Shown here piece after piece: positions 45,096-55,676 of a stretch of 64,000 nt of DNA (position 1 is the first letter of the stretch; the number at the start of each line of letters is the position of its first letter). Below the pieces are notes generated by a model. That model was not told the DNA's origin, made no database searches, and saw only the letters and a list, made by a program, of their open reading frames with translations. The stretch comes from Diaporthe sp. PMI_573 (Eukaryota > Ascomycota > Sordariomycetes > Diaporthales > Diaporthaceae): assembly GCA_021399435.1 (NCBI GenBank), contig JAJTUP010000017.1, forward strand, positions 558,001 through 622,000, read 5' to 3'. A program made the translations under genes and the position numbers.

Positions 45096-48025
45096 GGCCG
45101 AACCTACTCTCAGTACCTAGGAAATATGAACCAGCCTGGCCATTGTATCTCGGCCGTCTATGAATGGGTGCCAGGTTCCGTCGTGTGTCCCGGGGTGTCT
45201 CTGGGGGGGGGGTGAAGATGCGAGGGGCCAAAGTGTAGCTTCAGGAAAAATATGGACTTTGACATTCGAAATAGATGCATCGAGAATGGAGAGTGTGGTA
45301 TTGGGGGGATGGCGGTAGCGTACATATAGCCAGTTGAAGAGAGGGGTCAGAGCCTTGCGTATTTGCTTGTAGGGTAGCCCCAACAACGCTTCGGCCCCCC
45401 AACTATGCGATTGGAGATTGCAAGAAGAGACTGTGTCATGAATTAAAAGCAGAAATGAAACCCAGGAATATAATGGTTGTGCTTGTGACAACAATTCCTC
45501 CTCTCGTACAACGAGAGGGAGAAACAGGCACGAGAAGCCCACATGGTGAGCAGCACTGTGTGCAAGCGCTGACGGAGTTGGTCGCGCTAAGGACGACGGA
45601 TGGTAATAACAACAGTTGGGACCGTTTCCTCTGAGCCTCTCCTTTGCTGCTGAGTCAGTTTGAGCCTCATTTCCCACTTGAGAATTGAGGGAGGCCGAAA
45701 AGCGCTGGACATGGCGATGTGATGCGAAACGATGCGGCTCTGCGTGGAGCGTTGGAACGAAAGTGGTCACTGGCGTGGCTGCTGCACAGGGATAATCCTG
45801 TCTAGACGTCTTGCCAAGGCTCCCAAGCGATAGAAGGCTGGCTATCAGCCGGACAAGGTTATGTTGCAAGCCCCAGCTGACTTGACTTTGGCTTAATTGT
45901 GACTCTGTGAGAGAAGAAGAAAAGGATGGTGTGGGGACGGCCAACAACCATGGGCCACGGCGAGGGAACTGGCTGGGGCGCGCAAGCTGAACCAATCATG
46001 CACAGTGGCACTTGCCTGGCCCACAGAAAGAGCCGCAAGTATGTCGCGCCAGCCAGGCCAGCTCTCTGATTTCACCCAGGTAGCGTCAGGTAGCGTCACA
46101 GCGTCACAGAACCATCCACTCCCACCTTCCCTCTCTCGGCCATCGCTCACCCAATAATAAGCAGACAACCTACCAAGGGATAGCACAACGTCAGCACCGC
46201 GTTAGTTCCTGCCTCCCACATTCCCATCACTCTTTTTTTGAGCCTCAACACCCCCGCCCCCAACGCCTCTTCTTCTGTCTTTGTGCCTTTGAGCAATGGC
46301 CTTCTCACCCAGACCTGTCCACCACCGAAATGACATCTCATCTCCGCAGAGCCTCATGTGGACATGGAGCTTCTCCCCTGATCCTTGCTTGGGCTGCGGT
46401 CTCACGGGTCTCAGGCCCCCGCCTTGTGAATGCTCATGCCAAAAACCTAAGCCTCTTGACCTCACCACCGCCGGCTTCAACTTTGGCCTATTGGTAGCCT
46501 TGTTACTCATTCTCGAGACGACGACGACGATCTATGTGCCTAGGTCTTATCAACAACCCGGCGAGCCGCGTGTGTGGCTGCCTGCAAGGAGAACGGATGC
46601 ATCACAATTGACTCCCGTCCGGCGAGCTTCGCCGCCAGCTTCAGCCGGAGGCTAACCCCCTCGACAAGGCTGTGCGAGCCCTCAAAACTGGCTCCAGAAT
46701 GCAACCTGGCGCACTCCCATCAGCTACCGTCGTGTTCTGAGTGGCACAGCACCGGAAGGGGCCAAGAGGGGATGATCATGTGCCTGCTTGGGTTGGAGCC
46801 ACCCGCAGTCCAGTGGAGAGACGAGGTTCCATCCCGCCGCGCGAGAGACGGGCCACGACAAGACCACCAGCAGGCTCTCGCTGATTATAAGGCGCGGTTG
46901 TCGATTATGGGCTGTTGCAAGGATTGGACTCGGGTATCACGGCGTGCTCCACATCGAGCTCGCCGTCGGCGGGTTTCCAGGCAGCAGCCAGTCGCGCACA
47001 AGAGCTCCCCGAAACTATCGTCGCAACCAACTGCCCGGAGGTCAGAAATCCTGGGCTGGGGCCACTGTGTTGCGGGGAAGAAACCACTGTCACCTGCAAA
47101 CGGTTAGACTCCGCTCAAATTGTGCCTTCTGCGCTCCATCGGTCACACTCGGAGGGGCAGAATCTGCCTTGCGCAACAAGGGGATGGAGAACTCAACCAA
47201 TATACGGAGGGCTAAAGTGGACTGCACGAAGTTGGGCCGGGACCAACTCCATGTTGATGGAGTCAGTTCGCCTCTACAGCCTGCATGCCAGCCGTTCTAG
47301 CAGGAGGTCCAAGTCTCGGGTCTGACACCCGTTGGCCGCCAACAGCACTTGTTCTGCACCTGCTCCATTCCCACCCTCCATATGCTTACCTGTGCTGGGA
47401 AGTGCAGTTTTTCTGCGACCTGGCTCCAAATAGGAAACCTCGTGCGAATGCGAAGCCTTGTCTCAGGCATGTTTGATGCGATGCCGTTACCGGAACGTCT
47501 TGGGAACCATGTCAAGAGCTATTCGAGGCTGTCAACGATTGATGATCGGCCTGCCGATACGGTACGTGTGCGCCGTGGCTGTAGGAAGCACAGGCCTTTC
47601 ACCTATGGGACACGAACACACCGCCACTTACGGAACACAAAACTTCAATGGTGCACAACGAGTTGAACTCCAGGGCTTCCGAGTCATCAATATGTGTCGT
47701 CATTCATTGCTATTTATCCAGATTTCTCTAATGCCGAGCCCTGGGAAGGAATGGCCAGGTGACGTACTCCAACTGTACAAGCCAGCGTACCAAAACGAAT
47801 GTGATTTCCCCACGGAAGCTGACTGACAAAGCAAAACGCGTTCGTCCTGCACGTACCTATGCAGCAGGGGGTTTCACCCCTTTTGGGAGGAGTGGAGCCG
47901 GCCTTGGGCTCTGTGAAATATCCAACGAGCTAATGTATCCCAGAACGGTACAGCCTGTGTACTCAGAGCTCACCAGGGCACTCTGACCTGCGCCATGGAC
48001 GGGCTTCAGGGAAAGTGCATACCCG
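45096..48025. other. Long intergenic region
   Basis: It holds the promoter of the F-box gene on the left. A 292-codon minus-strand frame at 45117-45995 is Ser/Pro/Leu-rich without domain features and lies where the F-box 5' untranslated region would be; I do not call it. Several overlapping plus-strand frames at 46296-47826 also lack recognisable content. Confidence 0.45.
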
Positions 48026-48412
48026 TTAGAAGCTCCAAGTGCAGTCCTGGATAGGATCGATGCCACCCTTCTCGCCTCCAACCGCAACATACACCGCGGC
48101 AGAGACGTCGATATGGTCAGACCCACAACCCATACACTTGTCGACAACCTGAGCGGTCGCGGTGCCGCCGTTGCACTTGATGGTGATGGAACGCGGCGAG
48201 CAGTCGGCTGGCAGCAGCGAGGGCTGGACGGCGACAAACATGCTGCCCGTGACATACTCCTGGCCGCAGGCGGAGAGGGCCCCCGCGTCGCTGATCTCCC
48301 CGATGGGGGTTATGTGACCGCTGAAGCTTGCACGCTTATTAAAGGGCGTTGCTGTTGCCGTGGTGGCCAGGGCAGCGAGGTAGGTGAGTGCGGAGGTCGC
48401 TGTGAGCTTCAT
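48026..48412 (-). CDS. Small secreted double-psi beta-barrel (RlpA/expansin-like) protein
   Basis: Single exon, 128 aa from the ATG at 48412; an upstream in-frame ATG (48472) would add 20 basic residues ahead of the signal peptide, so the internal start is chosen. A signal peptide (MKLTATSALTYLAALATTAT) is followed by a kexin-type NKR site. The mature part has the double-psi barrel pattern: FSGHITPIGEISDAGALSAC, then GQEYVTGSMFVAVQPSLLP, SPRSITIKCNGGTATAQVVD, KCMGCGSDHIDVSAAVYVAV and a terminal DCTWSF. The fold is shared by expansins, barwin and RlpA-like proteins. Secreted members in fungi include cell-wall-loosening or host-interaction proteins. No expansin catalytic Asp is certain beyond VVDKC and DHIDVS. 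The paired Cys suggest disulfides. Confidence 0.85.
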   Translation of the reverse strand: MKLTATSALTYLAALATTATATPFNKRASFSGHITPIGEISDAGALSACGQEYVTGSMFVAVQPSLLPADCSPRSITIKCNGGTATAQVVDKCMGCGSDHIDVSAAVYVAVGGEKGGIDPIQDCTWSF

Positions 48413-49469
48413 TTCGGTGGCTTGTGGTTTCACTTTTCTTCTCTTCCCTGTTGATCTGGGGATGACTAGCACCTGGCTGTCTGGAACTTGTCCAAATGAA
48501 TGACTGGAAATGAGTGGATTGGTATCGAGTGATGCTTGCTACCGAGAATATTCACATCTTGGGATCGGCGGGCTTGCGCCGTGGATATATACTACGGACG
48601 CCCTCCAGCATCACCTGTCTTTTTTGGCGCCGCAGACCATCTTCGTGGCTCGAGGCCATCTTCATCTATTCATCCCCTCGTACGACTCTGTTTCGACCGC
48701 ATCAGGTCCCTGGCCATCACGCCGTGTCTTGCTCTGCGACTGCTTCGGGCCCCGAAGAAGTCGGGCTTGTGTACCGGCCGTGGGTTGAGTGGGAGGCGCC
48801 TCATCACGCCATGCAATCAACTGGAGACGTGGCTTTCAGTTGCAGCTGGAGGCGGTTTCAGCAGTGAGGAGTCGTAGGCTTCAACCCAAATTCCACCAAG
48901 GGTGTCGACTGATTTCCACTGGCTCGGGCAGGCCAGAATTTGTCTGTTTCTTGGCCGCCCACGATGCAGGCTTTCAGGTGTTTATGACCATGAAACACAA
49001 AATCCTGCCATTCAGGTGGCACAAGACCAGAGTCCAGGCCACCAGTTCGTCCGAGGCTTCAAGAAAGGTTAGGCGCGCTTCAATATTGGGCCTCGCTCCC
49101 CTCCCCCCTGGCCTCGGGAGGCGGGCCTAATGCTGACCGCGGGATGACCTGACCTGAGGTGCAGAAGCCCAAACTTGACCGGCCACCCGCGTTGGGCCAC
49201 AGCCTTAAAGGGGGGGGGGGGCAAGAGACCAAAAGCTTGGGCAAGAGGTTGGATACTGTGCATGCAGAATCCAAACTGTCCCATGTCGCTCAAGACATCT
49301 CGATACTGTCGGTGAACTCTGATCTGCGGGCTTTGGCGCTTCCCGCCTAAGCTTAGTCATCCCACCTAAGTCCCGATGAGGCGAAAGCGGATTTAGGCTC
49401 GTCAAGCGGCGCCCTTCTTATGCTCACGTGCGTTTCTTCCGATGTGCAGAGTAAGCACTTGATCACCTT
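48413..49469. other. Divergent intergenic region
   Basis: It lies between the secreted-protein gene and the MOSC gene. Three overlapping frames of 92-117 codons at 48510-48877 run in parallel and show no domain. A run of G's is present near 49210. No supported gene. Confidence 0.5.
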
Positions 49470-51457
49470 TTGTCTCACTTCTTTCGCTTGCCTTCGCGAC
49501 ACACTGGATCATTGACTTGGTCTCTGGCAATGACCAGCATGACAGCAGAGGGAGAAGTCGACCTGTATGCGCCGTTCACGAGTGACCGCATCCTGGAGGT
49601 TCGCTCGGGAAAACTGAAAAAGTACAAGGGACTAAACATCGAGTCTGGCATCGACAAGTTACTGCTCAATGGACCGGTTCATGTCGGCAGGCTCGGCATA
49701 GATGGGGATGAGCATGACCTTACTTTCCACGGTGGGCCAGATAAGGCTATCCACGGATGTGAGTTGGGCAGACGAATGTGCTGCTTTTTCCGTCTCTTCG
49801 TTGTCATATTCATTTCGCTTTCCTGCTGGCCTTGGTCATAAAAAGCACGGCTCCCAATAGACTGCTCACTTTTACATACAAATACGCCCAAGCACTGCAC
49901 TAGGCCCTGCACAGTCACATCACTCGAGACCCTACTTGTCTAACGTCACTAGACTGCTGCAGCCACTACCCAACATGGCAGTCCGAGTTTCCCTCCGCAT
50001 CTTCGCTGTTCTTGCCGGGAGGCTTTGGCGAGAACCTGGTCACGCGCTACATGAACGAGAGAAATGTCTGCATTGGTGATATCTTGTCTGTTGGAAGGGC
50101 CAGCACCAAAGGTGGCGACCAGGCGGGCGGCGAGGGGCTGCTCCTGCAGGTCAGCCTGCCGCGGCAGCCCTGTTTCAAACTGAACCATCGCTTCGAGCTC
50201 AAGGGCTTTGCTCCAAACACGTGGCGCCTGAGCCGCACCGGATGGTACTACCGTGTCCTGCGCGAAGGGACTGTCGCCGCCGGGGACGAAATCCGGCTAG
50301 TCGAGCGGCCTCAGCCGCAATGGACCATTGAGCGCATCCAGGAGTACCTGCACCGAAATACCAGCGACCTCGCTGCTACTGAGGAACTAGCCGCCATACC
50401 GGAGTTCGGCAAGGAGTGCCACGACGCGTTTGTCAGCAGGGCTGCGAAGCTCAGGGCTAAGGCTAGGCGGGAACAGGGCCTGCTTGATGACGAGGAAGAC
50501 GACCCGGCCCAGTGGAGGGACTTCAAGATCACGGAGAAGCAACGTCAGACGGGCCGGATTACATCCTTCGTCCTCGAGGCCGTGGACACCCTACCGGATG
50601 CCGAGGGAATAGGTCAAGGCGCGCACGCCAAGATCCGCATCCCGATCCCAGGCCGGGCCGAGCCTCTCGTGCGAGCGTACTCGATCGTGGGCGGGGACAG
50701 GAACCGCCTCGAGCTGGGTGTGGCGCTGGAACCGGACTCGCGAGGCGGGTCGCGGCACCTGCACGAGGCCGCCGCGCCGGGAGATGTCCTGCAGGTCGGC
50801 CGCATCACGGGGATGAAGCTGGTTACTTCCTGCAGCAGCCACGTGTTCGTCGCCGGCGGGGTGGGCATCACGGCATTCCTGTCGCTCCTGGAGGCGCTGC
50901 GCAGGTTCAACTTTGACGCCCAGCTGCACTACGCCGTGCGCAGCGGCGACGACATACCCTTTGCACAGCGCGTACGGGACCTCGGGACAGAGGTGGTAAC
51001 TATCTACGACAAGTCCGCGGGCGAGCGCCTCAGCATCTGCGGCATCATCAAGACGATGCCGTGGAACTCCCGGCTGTACTTCTGCGGGCCCCCACGGATG
51101 ATGGCCGAGGCGCTGCGGGAGACCCGGGCCGTGGGTATCCCGCCCGAGGAGGTGCACTTCGAGGCGTTTTCGGCCGACAGCGGCGGGGACCCTTTCGAGG
51201 CCGTCGTTGCCAACAGAGAAAACGCAGAGGTGAAGGTCGCTGCCGACGAGTCCCTGCTCCAGGCGCTGCAGCGCAGGTTCGGCGCCGAGCAGGTCCCGTC
51301 GTCGTGCGAGGTGGGGAACTGCGGGACGTGTGTGGTCAGGCTGCGCGCTGGGCGGGCGGAACACCGCGGCTCTGCGCTGGGGGAGGAGGACTGGGCTTCG
51401 GGGTCTATGCTTAGCTGTGTTAGTCGTGGGGTTGGGAGGATTACTATTGAGATATGA
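49470..51457 (+). CDS. MOSC domain - ferredoxin reductase - 2Fe-2S fusion protein
   Basis: Two exons: 49470-49758 and 49953-51457 (597 aa); the 194-bp intron has gtgagt and CTAAC before cactag. An alternative start at 49530 (MTSMTAEGEV) lacks the Arg-containing leader, which may target mitochondria. Residues about 20-220 are a MOSC/3-alpha unit (LTFHGGPDKAIHG, then across the intron SHYPTWQSEF and LPGGFGENLVTRYM, PRQPCFKLN) with the conserved Cys expected to bind the sulfurated molybdenum cofactor. A flavin domain follows (RAYSIVGGDRN), then an NAD-binding domain (VFVAGGVGITAFLSLLEAL, YFCGPPRMM) and a plant-type 2Fe-2S ferredoxin (SSCEVGNCGTCVVRL, with the fourth Cys in SMLSC). One chain thus joins a Moco site to its electron supply, as in YcbX/YiiM-type N-hydroxylated-compound reductases. 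The substrate is inferred only. Confidence 0.88.
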
Positions 51458-52316
51458 TGGTCTTTGGCTTTGGTTGGTTGGTTCAGTGCCGTCCTAAGCA
51501 ACTTGTACATGTGTGTTGTCAATCATACCATACATACTACTGATGGAGTCCCGCCATAGGTGGTGGTGTTTGCTTTCATCGCAAGGCTACGTACAAGTCA
51601 CCAACTCGTCATCAAGCCCGAGGTCTGCCGTGGAAGATGCCGTCTTCCGAATTTCGATTCGGATGCATTGCTGCTGGTCTAGCGATTCACATTGAGGCAT
51701 ATTAAGGGGGTGTACGTAATTGTGGCATAATGTGCACTAAATCCGCGTCAATTATTGCATGGCACGACCTTGGTTCAGAAAAACATGTTTCACTCTGACA
51801 TATGACGACGGGGAAGATCGGCTTGTGGAAATGCCGCATGCTTAATTAGGGTTCTAGACTGCCACTAGAATAATTTGTCGTGCGTATGAGCGTATCGGAA
51901 CGCCGTCGTCCACTGGGAGCCTCGTCCCTGCTGCATCATGCAATGCGGTGGAATGTGTTCACGCAGGAGGGCCTCCAAAATGCGGCTCCGCATCCATGTC
52001 ACGATTAGAGGACGATCGGTGGCACAAATGGCACAACATGTGACGCCACGTTGGACGCCCAGAGCCTCGCCGGCTCGCCACGGGCCCGCGGAGGACGGGT
52101 GCGTGTGCGATGGGTGTGACGTCCCATTCGGAGCGTGACATCTATGTGTCGCACAAAGAAGCAGGCAGTGCAAAAGCCTGTGTGGGAGATATAAAACTCG
52201 GGTGGTCGCACAGCAGCTGCCCAGCCGGGGCACATCGGCCAGCCAGGTGTTGAGGCAGGCGTTGGACTCGGGTCACCGGATCGAGGTTTTCCAGCGTGCA
52301 GAGCCTTCAACGGATC
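51458..52316. other. Intergenic between convergent genes
   Basis: 3' flanks of the MOSC fusion and the MFS transporter. Short frames only; nothing recognised. Confidence 0.5.
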
Positions 52317-54094
52317 TCATGATCCCGCTGAGCTCTCGACGTCAGCCCCAGAGGTAGCCCCGGTGTTTCCTTTGGCAGCCGCTGTCTTGCCTCCTCCTCC
52401 TCCTCCTCCTCCTCCTCCTCCTCCCACGCCCCAGGCGACGACAACAGCGCCGCTCGCCATCCACACCGCTAGCACCCAGGTCAGCGTTGCCCACCCGGCC
52501 CCGTCCATCACGTACCCGGACATCAGGCTGCCCACTGAGCCGCCGAGGGCGAACGACGTGCAGAACAATCCATACCCGAGCCCGTACACGCCCTTCTTGC
52601 CGAACACGCCCGGGCTGGCTGCCTCCTCCGCGTCGATGGCGTAGGTGATCTCCGCCATGAGAGGGGTGTTGGCAAAGGTCAGGGTGACGCCCATCACGGC
52701 CAGGAGGGCGCCCAGGAGGACCTTGTGCCCGACTGTGTTGTCCGTCACGAAGCGCAGGCACACCAGGGGCGGGATGGAGAGGACAAACCCGGCTGTCGAG
52801 GCCCACCGAGCGCCGTAGCGGTCGCAGGACCAGCCCACCAGGGGGGAGATGAAGCCCGGGATGAAGATGCAGAAGAAGATGAGGCCTGCTGCCGTCGAGG
52901 ACCAGCCGAATGTGTCCTTGACGAAGAGCGGGAGGACTGTGTCCCATGAGATCCTTGTCGTGGGTGGTGTCATGGTCAGCAAAGCAAGCAGAGTTTTTTT
53001 CTTTCAGCTGGCATGGAGGAGCGGTGAAGGGGGAAGGGGGGGTCGGAGGAGGTGCGCGTGGCGAAAGATTGTGGTGAGATTACTACTCACATCGCACCGG
53101 CTTGGATGACGATTCCAAAGTTTGCGGCCAGGAGCCGGCGGGACTTTAGGAGTCGCAGCTTGGGGTGCCTTGCCGTCCTCCCGCTCGCGACGATGGACGG
53201 TGCTGCTGCTGGTGGCACGGCAGTAGCCTGGCCGTCAACGGCGGGATCGTCAGCAGCATCGTGGCCTGAGTCCCCTCCAGCTCGCTTCTCGTCGTCGCAT
53301 CTCGCACTCGACTCGGACGCCTCGGATGTTACTGTAGCAGGGTGCTCAGCTGGCAACGGCCCAGCCACGTTGGAGTCTGGGTCCGACGATTCCCCTTCAT
53401 CGCCGATCCACTGCCTCGCTATTTTCTTCTCTATTAGGATCAAGCGCAGGATAATATCAAGGAATATGCACCCGAATGCGATATAGTACACTGCGTAGTA
53501 ACCCTTCGCGGCAAAGACGGCTCCTCCGATCGCGGGCGAGACCAGCAGACCCATAGACATGGCGATGGCCGAGTATCCCATTGCCTCGCCGATCCTGTCC
53601 GGCACGGTGTCAGCCATCAGTGCCAGTCCTACAGTCCACACGATAGCTGCGCTCAGGCCCTGCAGGACCCTGCCAATGATGAGGAGGGCCATGGTCCTCC
53701 CCAGGCAGAGGATGATGGTCGATCCTCCCAGGGATACCAGGCCGATGAGAAGGGGCCATCTCCTCGAGGAGGTGTGGTCGGCGTAGAGCCCGACCAGGGG
53801 GCTGCCGACGAAGAGGGCTATGGTGTAACATGCCAGCAGGATGGCGTTCCACGTCTGCACGGAGGCCTCGTCGACGCCGACCCGGCTGGTCAGGGCGAAG
53901 GGGATGACGGGGACGATTATGCCATAGAGGAGGATGTCTGTGAAGATGGCTATGCAGACCGTGGCGAGGATGAACGTGCTAGAGGACCGAAAGGCCAGGA
54001 ATCGAGGAGGCCTGGAGTTTGGCGCTCGCTTCTCGCCCGAGATGAAATGCTCGAGGTATCGGGCGGCCCTGGGAGTCATGATGCGCCGCCTCAA
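52317..54094 (-). CDS. MFS transporter, vesicular-amine-transporter-like
   Basis: Two exons: 54094-53091 and 52953-52317 (546 aa), with a 137-bp intron (gtgagt, CTGAC, acaag). Twelve hydrophobic segments can be counted, split 6+6 by a long acidic Ala/Asp/Ser loop (about residues 225-310). The MFS signature after helix 2 reads GLYADHTSSRRWPLLIG, and helix 4 contains RVLQGLSAAIVWTVGLAL. The second half begins MISWDTVLPLFVKDTFGWSS, typical of the fungal DHA1/SLC18-like clade. It is predicted to be an H+-coupled exporter of drugs, amines or small metabolites at the plasma or vacuolar membrane. The C-terminal tail has a run of about 12 glycines encoded by a (CCT)n array on the plus strand. It is divergent from RRP7; the start codons are about 630 bp apart. 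Confidence 0.87.
52389..52424. repeat. (CCT)n coding microsatellite
   Basis: About eleven to twelve consecutive cct units; on the minus strand they encode the poly-glycine tail of the MFS transporter. A trinucleotide array keeps frame when it expands or contracts. Confidence 0.9.
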
Positions 54095-54722
54095 AATGGC
54101 GGCTCAAGGATCCAAAAGGATTTCTCTGCGCTCAACAGCCGCGGTGTGGGCCTAGACTACTGTGCGAAGCCGTCGAGTTCGAATGCCTAGGCGAGGCTAA
54201 CGGTTCATGGCGATAGCACGTAATAAGACCACCTTGATTCAAAACCTGGAAAATGAGGAGCTCAAGCTATAAGACGGAGCAAATACAGTCCATTGACGAC
54301 ATCGACCGACCCCATGTGATGTGACTGCCGCGGCGGGTCCGGCGTCGGCACCGTGATCTAGACTCTTGGCGACCGTTTGGGTGATTAGGCCTTGGTGCCA
54401 ACGCAGGGCCAGCCAGGCGAATTGAAAAAGGGTCCATGATCGATGATATGGTGGTGTTGCTCTATCTACAGAATTATCGTGATAGTGAATGAAAATTGTT
54501 GGTGTTGTGAAATGTCTCACGCCGGCTGCAGTCAGAGTCTCACTTGCACTCATGCAGAGTTGCTTCTCCGTGTTCGGGGCCGAATCGGCGTTGAAGGAGA
54601 GGAGCCTTGCCAGTGGCCGATAAGATAACGAGTGACCCAAGCTGTAAATTTCTTGACGGGAACTGAGCAGCCACGACTTCGCGCAACTCCTACTCGTCTG
54701 CACCCGCAGCACAGCAGCAACG
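54095..54722. promoter_or_regulatory. Divergent promoter region, MFS transporter / RRP7
   Basis: 628 bp between the two start codons. No specific site was recognised. Confidence 0.5.
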
Positions 54723-55676
54723 ATGCCTTCAATACCAAAGACGATAGGCGACTTCTCAGTGCTTCCACTGAGCATACCGCCTTTACCATCATACCCTCAC
54801 ACCACCACCCACTATGTCTACGCCCGACGACATGCGCCAAACCGTCCAACCCCCGACGACGAGCGCAGCCTCTTCGTGACCAACGTCCCCGTCGACAGCA
54901 CAGAGCCACACTTCCGCGCCATAATCGCGGCCCTCGCCGGCAACGGAAAATTCGAGTCCATATCATTCGAGGCAGACAGGAGGGAGAAGCCAGTCTCGAT
55001 CGAGCCCGGCCAGGCCGCCCGGCTCGCCGCCGCCGCATCACGGAAGCGCAAGCGCGACGACTCGGACTCCGAGTCCGAAGACGAGGAAGAGCAGGTCGCG
55101 CGGCTGCCCCCGACGTGGACGCGAGAGCTGCACCGGAGCGGCAGCACGGCGGTTATTGTCCTCGCCGACGAGAAGAGCGTGGATATCGTGCTAAAGGCCA
55201 TCGCGAAGGTGCACAAGAGCAAGAAATACCCGGTCTGGGGCGAGGGCGTCAAGGAGAAGGTCCCGCCCCTAGGCGCCCACTGGATCCAGGCGCACAACAA
55301 CAAGCTGTCGTTCCCACCCGCCGACATCCTCCAGCAGTCCGTGGACGTCTTCTTCGCCGTGTTCAACCGCAAGGAGAAGGAGGCGGCCGAGATGGCAAAG
55401 AGGATGCGCAACGAGCCCGACGAGGACGGCTTCGTGACCGTCACGCGGGGCGCGAGCCGCGCCGCGCCTGCCAGGAGGGACGAGGCCGAGGAGGCGCGCA
55501 GGAGGATGCTGGAGCGCGAGCGGAAGAAGAAGGAGGAGCTTACCAACTTCTACCGATTCCAGCTGCGCGAGAGGAAGAAGGCCGAGCAGGCCGAGCTTAT
55601 CAAGAAGTTTGACGAGGACAGGAGGAAGGTCCGGGCCATGACGCAGAAGCGCGGCAAGTTCAGGCCTGAGTCTTGA
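54723..55676 (+). CDS. RRP7: Ribosomal RNA processing protein 7
   Basis: Single exon, 317 aa, start MPSIPKTIGDFSVLPLSIPP. It has an RRM-like N-terminal domain (DDERSLFVTNVPVDSTEPHF) with an acidic, nuclear-signal-bearing insert (SRKRKRDDSDSESEDEEE). The conserved mid part follows (STAVIVLADEKSVDIVLKAI and VPPLGAHWIQAHNNK). The C-terminal Rrp7 signature comes last (DGFVTVTRGA, then the charged helix MLERERKKKEELTNFYRFQL and the end KKFDEDRRKVRAMTQKRGKF). In yeast Rrp7 works in the UTP-C/CURI complex for small-subunit ribosome assembly in the nucleolus. A 326-codon frame overlapping it in another phase (54632-55612) is an artefact of GC-rich third positions. Confidence 0.92.
   Translation: MPSIPKTIGDFSVLPLSIPPLPSYPHTTTHYVYARRHAPNRPTPDDERSLFVTNVPVDSTEPHFRAIIAALAGNGKFESISFEADRREKPVSIEPGQAARLAAAASRKRKRDDSDSESEDEEEQVARLPPTWTRELHRSGSTAVIVLADEKSVDIVLKAIAKVHKSKKYPVWGEGVKEKVPPLGAHWIQAHNNKLSFPPADILQQSVDVFFAVFNRKEKEAAEMAKRMRNEPDEDGFVTVTRGASRAAPARRDEAEEARRRMLERERKKKEELTNFYRFQLRERKKAEQAELIKKFDEDRRKVRAMTQKRGKFRPES

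Noticed and set aside
45117..45995. 292-codon minus-strand open frame
   Set aside because: Ser/Pro/Leu-rich, no domain, lies in the presumed 5' leader of the F-box gene, and overlaps other equally open frames.
46296..47826. Cluster of overlapping plus-strand frames of 100-177 codons
   Set aside because: Several phases are open at once in GC-rich sequence; none shows domain, signal peptide or splice support.
50591..51364. 257-codon minus-strand frame
   Set aside because: Antisense shadow of the MOSC-reductase gene.
54632..55612. 326-codon frame overlapping RRP7
   Set aside because: Arg/Gly-rich shadow of the RRP7 frame produced by GC bias.
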